Assembly (NCBI RefSeq): GCF_014529535.1
Contig: NW_023503493.1
Span: 19,376,001-19,440,000 of the forward strand
Direction: 5' to 3'
Source of the DNA: Bradysia coprophila
Taxonomy: Eukaryota; Arthropoda; Insecta; Diptera; Sciaridae
Length of the DNA: 64,000 nucleotides
Within the stretch, counting starts at the first letter, position 1. Every line of letters begins with the position of its first letter. A program made the translations under genes and the position numbers. The notes under the pieces were generated by a model, which did no database searches, was not told the origin of the DNA, and saw only the letters and a program-made list of their open reading frames with translations. Below, one piece after another: positions 57,701 to 64,000 of the stretch.

Positions 57701-59825
57701 CGATTTTGCAAAATCTTTTACTTCATCAGTTGTAACATTTTGCTATCTAAGAGAACACAAGACAGGACCAGACCTGTCGTCATTTTACCGAGCACAAATT
57801 ATAGAACTGTTTACAAGCTGATCTGCCTCGGTTGTAAATAAGAAAATTCATAGTTCGTTGGAGTAAATTGGGAAATCAATCAACGGTCAGTTCCTGAGTT
57901 ATTTCCGTTTCATTGACGATGACGATATCGTAGCAGCTAATCTTTTCTATTTCGATTAAGTTTATTCTTGCAAGTGTTAGTACAGTATTTTACATTAACA
58001 CGGTGCGCCCTAACCAACTTTAAATAGAAGTGTCGGATAACAAAAAATTTTCTTTTTTAATATTGACGAGGGGTGAGTAAGTAGTTCATTTATTTATAAA
58101 TTAGCTCGAACCGCAGTGAGATTTTTGAGGTCGGGATTCAATGACTCCTCATGACCACCCATGGTCCGTCGAGTCGCCTAGCGTCCTAATTTATATTGTG
58201 ATTAGTAGAGGGACTAATAATTATTGCAAGATCGTTCGTATAAAAATAGTTACTCTAGTCCACCTGGTTGCAGAGCAGTGGCCTTGGAAAGTAAAAAAAT
58301 CACAATTTTCAAAGGATGATAACAGCTAGACAATGCGATCTGGGAAGTGAATAAGAACCTGTAGTCGACGGACCATGGATGGTCATGAGGAGTCATTGCA
58401 TCCCGACCTGAAAAATCTCCCAGCGGTTCGAGCTAATTTATAAATAAATGAATTACTTACTCACCCCTCGTCAATATTACAAAAGAATTTTTTTTGTTAT
58501 CCGACACTTCTATTTAATAGTTTTAAGAAGTTGATGCTACATCTCAAAACAGCAATAATAAAGCAGTTACGTGACTTCTTTAATCATGTTGAACCTGCTG
58601 GATTTTTTACTCAACTTTAATCCGAAAATTAATACTAAGCCCTTAAGTAGATGATGACTATCGGGGTAATAATTTATTATTACGACATTTCTCAAATGTA
58701 AAGATGCATAGCTTTTTCAGTATCTAACAAGGTTTAGAACCTTAACATCGTTTGTATAATGCGAAATGTAAATTTTGCACACTAATTTCCATACTTACCC
58801 TCAATTTGATGTTTTTTTTTCAGAAATGGTTGTAAAAGCTTGTTGAATTTACATTTTAAGGGTCAGATCCACTTAAATAAATCAATAAAAGCAAACATCA
58901 AAACAAAACACGTCCGTCAATTGATTGAAATTCATTTTGGTTAAATAAACTTATCGTAAAGATACAAAATGCCTCTGCAGCACACAGCTAACGCTCAGTT
59001 TCTATTTCGCTACCAATTTTATCTACATTTTTATATGTAAATGTTGTTTATGTTGTTTTCAACGAAAGCCGCGGTGTTATGTTCACTGGCATTTATTGAC
59101 TACATCTCAAGCGAATGTGATACTATAGCAAGGTTCTAGTCTCGTCGCATTAAAGCAAAAACAGGAATCTTACAATTTCGCAATAAATGAATACCGTAGT
59201 GTACATGAATCCATTCTCTTGCATATATATATATATATATATATATCGTATGGATGTATAAATTTTCCACATAACAGAAGATCATCCAATGGAATGTCGA
59301 ACAGAGCATACCACTTTATTGTTGGTTTTATTTACGTTGTGTATATGAGATTATGGGTTCAAATATGTACTCCAGCAGAATTTTTGCATATCAAAGGGAA
59401 ATAATTAATTAATTATAAAATCAGTTTGGATACACTTTTCTTTATAATTCCTTTTTCACTATGGTTAGTACTCATCTTCTACATGAGTCGCAATTGGGAT
59501 TGGCTGGGTTAAAGAAAATTTTGTTTTATGATTTCACTTGAATAAATTTTCAAGCGAATGGAGTGAAGTAATGGAGCTTTAATATTTGACATCCCAAAGG
59601 CAGATTGAGACTAGCATTCAAGAAAAAAAGAAAAGAAAAGTAAATGGACGATAAGATGGGACTACTTCGTTTCTTCATTCGGTTCATTCTGGTACTAGAA
59701 ACCGTAACGTTATCGATTCCGTAACGACACATTTTCAGATGACGTCGATCACCTGCAGTTCGATTTGAAACTATGGAGGACACATGTAAAAGGACAAAAA
59801 CAATCATCAATTTTATCGAAATCAT
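51585..59825 (-). CDS. Wnt10: Wnt10 secreted signalling ligand, 7 exons, 402 aa
   Basis: A lipid-modified secreted ligand for Frizzled receptors. The protein has a hydrophobic N-terminal signal ([17 protein letters not shown]), [45 protein letters not shown], the Wnt signature [16 protein letters not shown] with the acylated serine position at Ser240, and the cysteine-rich end [34 protein letters not shown] and [15 protein letters not shown] assign it to Wnt10 by comparison with the fly protein as I recall it. A basic linker (about residues 270-300) takes the place of a longer low-complexity insert in Drosophila. Exons, 5' to 3': 59825-59753, 56040-55901, 55851-55773, 52689-52461, 52394-52244, 52186-51838, 51772-51585; sum 1,209 nt, all phases match. 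Exon 1 is the least certain. It lies upstream of ninaC in the same orientation. Confidence 0.94.
51838..52186 (-). CDS. Wnt10: Wnt10 exon 6: acylation site and linker
   Basis: Residues 225-340: [36 protein letters not shown], a lysine/arginine-rich stretch, then [20 protein letters not shown]. Acceptor CTGCAG, donor GTATGT. Confidence 0.96.
52244..52394 (-). CDS. Wnt10: Wnt10 exon 5: WKWGGCSHN segment
   Basis: Residues 174-224: [20 protein letters not shown] and [18 protein letters not shown]. Acceptor TTACAG, donor GTATGT. Confidence 0.95.
52461..52689 (-). CDS. Wnt10: Wnt10 exon 4: [10 protein letters not shown] segment
   Basis: Residues 98-173: [32 protein letters not shown] and a lysine-rich stretch up to QKKLQ. 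Acceptor TTACAG, donor GTAAGC. Confidence 0.95.
54590..54661. repeat. Nested short hairpin
   Basis: CTATTTTATCTACC and GGTAGATAAAATAG bound an inner pair AATAATAGCA/TGCTATTATT. It lies in Wnt10 intron 3, directly beside the next hairpin. Confidence 0.8.
54665..54773. repeat. Hairpin with CCTTCGGC core (F)
   Basis: Arms of 38 bp with one mismatch (ATTCACCTCTGTCCAAATGT outward, AGACACTTGGGG inward) surround the core ATTCGCCTTCGGCTCATGC. The core matches hairpins A, C and D; the arms do not. In Wnt10 intron 3. Confidence 0.88.
55773..55851 (-). CDS. Wnt10: Wnt10 exon 3: WHRWNCSSL segment
   Basis: Residues 72-97: [20 protein letters not shown]. Acceptor TTGTAG is chosen over TTTCAG six bases on because it keeps the FQ found in flies. 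The preceding intron is only 49 nt. Confidence 0.9.
55901..56040 (-). CDS. Wnt10: Wnt10 exon 2: mature N-terminus
   Basis: Residues 25-71: [20 protein letters not shown] and [20 protein letters not shown]. The acceptor TCTCAG at 56,042-56,041 gives the phase needed by the proposed exon 1; TTTCAG eight bases earlier is an alternative for a different first exon. Confidence 0.85.
58021..58516. mobile_element. Fold-back element, about 496 bp, in Wnt10 intron 1
   Basis: The ends TAAATAGAAGTGTCGGATAA and complement begin arms of about 145 bp. The arms include GACGAGGGGTGAGTAAGTA and GGTCATGAGGAGTCAT and end at CATGGTCCGTCGA. The 190-bp centre is unique. No target-site duplication was settled. Confidence 0.83.
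59223..59246. repeat. TA microsatellite
   Basis: About twelve AT dinucleotides in a row, in Wnt10 intron 1. Confidence 0.9.
59753..59825 (-). CDS. Wnt10: Wnt10 exon 1 (candidate): signal peptide
   Basis: ATG at 59,825 opens [20 protein letters not shown], an N-terminal signal sequence, then NRTA and the donor CTGCAG/GTGATC. It joins exon 2 in phase to give [14 protein letters not shown]. No other minus-strand frame in the upstream 8 kb looks like a signal exon. It is inferred from phase and sequence character, not homology. Confidence 0.55.
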
Positions 59826-60403
59826 GGACCAAAAAAAATAAACGATGAGCTAGGTTTCTTATACTTAGGACAAGGTATGTTCAAACAAATGAAGTAAAAG
59901 ATTTTGGATCAATTGTGGACTATACATTAAACGAAAGTATAAATGTCTACATGGATTTTTTGAAAGTGGACCAGGCTCCGCCGGAGCTCTTTCATTTCAT
60001 TTATTTTCCGTAAAAAATATATCGATTACAATGACCCGCGTAGCTCCAGTATGTAAACAATTCTAAGGAGCTACGTTAATTTGTTTTTAGCGACTCTTTG
60101 TTTACATGCCCAGATAGCCCTTGGCACCAATAGTCTAAAACCGCAGTCGTTTCATTTTAATATTCTTTTATTGACTGGTGAATTTCCACCTAAAGTCGAA
60201 GAGGGTGTTTTTAGCAGTCATTTACTGCCGCTACGGGCTATGGACATACATGTATGTGGGCTCATTGGGTAGGTATTGGCCAGGAGATAGGGGGGAAGCA
60301 TATGTTAAAATGTCCTATACCATTGTTCGAAAATATCAAAAATAATTTTTATTCTGAATGTTGTATTGCTTCGGTGGTGTTCCGAACATTGAAATAATTT
60401 TTT
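59826..60403. other. Wnt10 upstream flank, no gene seen
   Basis: Possible promoter of Wnt10 if exon 1 is right. It holds short complements such as GTAGCTCC/GGAGCTAC (60,031-60,075) and one CTTGGCACCAATAGTC match to the dispersed palindrome family near 60,119. No core promoter element is clear. Confidence 0.35.
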
Positions 60404-60583
60404 ATGCATGAAGATTGCAAGTTACTTGACAATGAAATTGAAATTTGGAAATATTTTTTTTTTGTTTTACGCGCCCTGACGAGGTTTGAACCCCAGACCT
60501 CTTGCGTATGAAGCAAGCGTTCTACGTATCAAACCACAGGACTGAACAATTTCATTGTCAAGTAACTTGCAATCTTCATGCAT
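60404..60583. mobile_element. tRNA-like sequence enclosed in a perfect 37-bp inverted repeat
   Basis: The arms 60,404-60,440 and 60,547-60,583 are exactly complementary (ATGCATGAAGATTGCAAGTT outward, ATGAAATTG inward). The 106-bp interior is mostly the tRNA-like sequence. It would fold as a stem with a cloverleaf at its tip. Confidence 0.8.
60472..60542 (-). pseudogene. Degenerate tRNA-like sequence, anticodon CAT
   Basis: The minus strand gives a 6-bp acceptor stem (GTCCTG with CAGGGC), a 4-bp D stem (GTTT/GAAC) and a perfect anticodon stem (CTTGC/GCAAG) with loop TTCATAC, so CAT (methionine). The T arm keeps GGTTCAAAC, but its stem has two mismatches, and the D loop lacks the GG pair. It does not resemble the elongator tRNA-Met I recall. 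More likely a tRNA pseudogene or tRNA-derived repeat than an active gene. Confidence 0.6.
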
Positions 60584-60665
60584 ATAAAATCAAAAATAAT
60601 GTTTCTGTCAAAGACCAAAAATTTTAATGAACTTCAAAAGGTGATATCTCGCACCAGGCGAATGT

Positions 60666-60735
60666 TTCTTGAAACTAGAGTTTTCGGTCTTAAAAATTGT
60701 AACGCAACAGGCCGTTATTGGCGGAATCTGACCTT
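60666..60735 (+). repeat. Dispersed 70-bp repeat, copy 2
   Basis: Partner of 22,491-22,560 (65 of 70 identical by eye). It lies 80 bp beyond the tRNA-like palindrome. Confidence 0.85.
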
Positions 60736-62457
60736 CAGACAAATTCGTCACACTTATTGTTTGTTTTAAATAATCGGCAGTTTAGTAAGCGTAATCACGC
60801 CGCAAACACCGACATTTGATAATTTAATAATTTAATTCACACCATTTGATAATCGTATACTATACCGACAACATCCTATCACCAGGCAATCTGAATTGTA
60901 GACAGCATTTTCATTCATAGTTACGTTTTTAAAGTTCCAAGAAATGTGTGGCAAAACTACTAATTCATCTGTTAGGAATCGTAACTCTGTATTTATAACC
61001 GCAACTTGTGGCGCCTGTCTTTTTATAAATGCTAAGAAAAATTTACATCTTAATAAAGCTTTTTGTATTAAAAATATCGCAAAAGGTATCTGATCAAAAG
61101 TTACACGATAAAACTAAGTATAAACAACAACAGCGTCAACAACCACAAAAAAATGAGCAAAATGAATAAAAATCATAACTACCGTCAACAAAAACAAGGG
61201 TTTTTTGTGTTAACAATCTCTTAAATTCTTTTGTATTCATTCCATTAAAAGCGAAACGAAAAAAAAATTATAAAAAATAATGAAACTTTAGTTTGTTGTA
61301 AAAATAAAAATATTTTAAGTTATAAATTTACTATCGCGATGATTTTATAACCGAAATAAAAACAAAACAAAAAACCAGTCTTGTTTATATGTTATATCAT
61401 ATTTTTATATATTTTAAATGTTATTACTACTTGGATTCTATCTTTTTAGAATGGTTTTTGAACGAAAAAAAAGAGTAAAATTATTTATACCTCGACATAA
61501 ATGAACGTATAGCTACTGACCAACGTCTCAACCTCAACTCACTCACAAGCTCTGAATCATGAATGGAATACAAATTTTAAAATTAAAATCTTTTAACTTA
61601 TAAATGAAAAAGAAAAAAAAAACGAACCAGAGATATATACACAAACGCAAGAGACATTCTCAAAATAATAAAGTTTTATCGGGACTGTCATTTAGATAAG
61701 ATAGTTTTTTAATAAAATGTTAGATTTTTTCGAATCGCAACGGAAAGACCACACCATATTCAGTTGTTTTTTTTCTCTTCATTCTATAAAACAAGTTGTT
61801 ACCATTACGTGAATTGTTTATTTTAATGAAAATAAATGATCTTGTTTGTGATTTAATAGTTTCATTTCATTTTTAACGTTATGGGGCTTCACATAAAATA
61901 TTTTGTGTATTTAGCTCAATATTATTAAAAAGTTATTTTCAAATAATTTCTGGAATCGATTTTGGCTTTAAATCTTTGACAATTTTTTTTACATTTCGTC
62001 GTTGTCGTCTTCACAAATTGATGTTTTTATTTATTTGTCTGGTTCACAATAAAACGCGAAATATTTTCGAATATTCGATGATAATTAATAAATTCCAACG
62101 ATCGGTATTGATCCATTTCTGATCATATAGATGTTATCGATGAATCGATTAGTTTATGAACATTAGATGTGAATGCATTTTATTTCCCACGATCGGCGAA
62201 GGTTCTAAGCAACGTTAAAATTTTTAACAATTTTTCGTCTGAAATAGACGAACATTTTGGTTGTTAAACATTGTTAATTACAATAAAATGGAAAAATCAC
62301 TTTCCTATCCTATTTTTGGGAAAACATCCAAATCACTCATCATTACTAAAGTACCCAGACTAAGTGTCCTGCCAATTTCAAACACTTAGTAACATTCTCT
62401 ATAAAATTTACAGAAACTCATACAGTATAGATCAACATTTAAATTGAAATGTGATGA
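60736..62457. other. AT-rich intergenic, no gene seen
   Basis: Long A- and T-rich stretches; no open frame of note, no RNA gene and no strong inverted repeat was found. Confidence 0.5.
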
Positions 62458-62585
62458 ATTCGGCTGCTAGGAATTTCGCGCCGCGTCATTCACAATAATT
62501 AACAAAATGACACATTTTGTATAAGGAAAATGTAACTTTGTGGGTTATTGTGAATGACGCGGCGCGAAATTCCTTAACACCGAAT
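62458..62585. mobile_element. Palindromic MITE-like element, 128 bp
   Basis: Arms of about 42 bp contain GGAATTTCGCGCCGCGTCAT and CACAATAA and their exact complement. A few mismatches lie near the outer ATTCGG ends. The GC-rich arms stand out in AT-rich DNA. No target-site duplication is clear. Confidence 0.82.
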
Positions 62586-64000
62586 ATTCGTCTTCAATAT
62601 AAATAATAATAACTTGTGTTCAGTACATTTCAGTGCATCTTATTTCGCAAGATTCGCATAAAGGCAATTTGTAATCAAATCGGTATGAGAACCACAAGAA
62701 AATCATTGAATTCTATACATCTTTCCACTCTTTCTTTGCGCTTTTCTTTTGAGAGAAAAAAACTCGATGAAGCTCAGGTATGGAAAATGATTTTATTGTA
62801 GCCAAATATTTCGCCAGCCGACAACGGGCAGCATTATCAATGACTAAAAAATATACAATTTCGTAAACATTATACAATTATTGAAAAAAGATAGGTAAGA
62901 TACCTGTGTCAAAACACGAAAATATCACAAAATATTAATCTTTCGTCAAAAATATTTCTCAGTGTTTCGTAGGAAATCTGTTACTTAATTAGTTTTAACA
63001 TTCAATTCGTTTAGACATTAGATATACCTTTTCGTTTACTTTTGTCATCATTGTCGATAACAGATGTCTAATTTAATTAGTCATTAATTCATTTTGAATC
63101 CAGACAAGAATGGAGTCTACGGTTCTTCTTAGAACAATTTTATAGAAAATTTCACTTATTACAAAAGCTTAAATATTAGGAAATTATTACTACCCATACC
63201 GTTTACCTCTTAAGACTATTGGTTTGAATTTATATAAGAACAACTTTCGTCTGAGCACCGTGCAATGACATTGCACATTGTCGTTCACTACACAAGACTA
63301 TATTGTATCCTAGTCATAGTCATGAAAAACACAATGACATCGGGTCTATTCCAGGAAAGGCGCAAATATATTATTCACATTATAAAAGACAAACTAATTC
63401 TATTCATTTTCGTAAAAGCAAAAATTTCCGAATTAACCATGAAGTGTTTCACATTAAACGTACATTATATCTCTCTGCATCACACACATTTCAATACAAT
63501 TTTTTTCGCACCTTTTTTCCTACAAAAAATTACTTTGCAATTTCTTACCTTAGCAATAGAAAAATTACAGTTGAAACTATTAATTCAGTCGTCCAAAGTG
63601 ACATATCTATTAAGAAAATGTGGATTTGTTTTCTGATCAATATCAATTAAATTCCCGGGCGTTTCGCGTTCAAAACATTTGAATTCATCATTATCGTGTT
63701 TGTAACGAACACCATTGGTTCTATGTAGTTTGTTGCGATGAATTGAAAATTAGAATTTTACTCATTTTCAGTTTTTCTTCTAAACATTTCACATTGTTGC
63801 ACGCACACACTATGTATAACGGTTTTTAATATTTAATTCGTTGCTTTATACAGCAATGTTCGATAAATGTAAAAAAAATCAACAAAATATGCAGCACTTA
63901 ACAGCAGTAATAAAAGTTAACTTCCGGACATTAAACTTGCAACTAGCTTTTTAGTGAGAAAACATGGTAATGCCAAAGTCTTTTACCGGGCCACTGTGAG
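62586..64000. other. AT-rich intergenic, no gene seen
   Basis: Two overlapping plus-strand frames (63,265-63,650) have no recognisable motif and sit in low-complexity sequence. Nothing else was supported. Confidence 0.45.

Overview
The window is AT-rich animal nuclear DNA, almost certainly from an insect and most likely a dipteran. The basis is two multi-exon genes with GT-AG introns, some only 49-53 nt long: a class III myosin of the fly NINAC p174 type, which carries an INAD-type C-terminal tail, and a Wnt10. Sequence comparisons here rest on recalled family sequences, not on a search. Exon boundaries were set by eye from splice sites, reading phase and similarity, and both models add up in frame.

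Layout. Positions 1-19,600 hold no recognisable protein gene. They hold a fold-back element with 8-bp target-site duplications (790-1578), a 1.7-kb composite transposon with an internal 20-bp minisatellite (3749-5412), three tandemly duplicated tRNA-Arg(TCT) genes on the minus strand (7476-8857), and several inverted-repeat elements (14.9, 17.5 and 18.8 kb). Positions 19,648-41,473 (minus) are ninaC, in 21 exons coding for 1,558 aa: kinase, myosin motor, IQ motifs, long tail and PDZ ligand. Its large introns hold a 52-bp minisatellite, a cluster of nested palindromes around 33.8-35.9 kb, and a 1.16-kb fold-back element. Positions 41.5-51.5 kb are intergenic and packed with fold-back elements, a 5'-truncated but open retroelement reading frame (45,366-46,100), a duplicated segment in which only one copy carries an 859-bp insertion, and a 34-bp minisatellite. 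Positions 51,585-59,825 (minus) are Wnt10, in 7 exons coding for 402 aa, with a proposed signal-peptide exon 3.7 kb upstream of the second exon. From 59.8 kb to the end there is no recognised gene, but there is a degenerate tRNA-like sequence inside a perfect 37-bp inverted repeat and a small palindromic element.

NINAC acts in photoreceptor microvilli, in the INAD signalling complex; Wnt10 is a secreted developmental ligand. The two genes are read in the same direction, ninaC downstream of Wnt10, and nothing suggests joint regulation. The most unusual feature is the density and variety of palindromes. At least five or six short hairpins at unrelated loci share a similar central core around CCTTCGGC while most have different arms. 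I could not assign them to a known element class.
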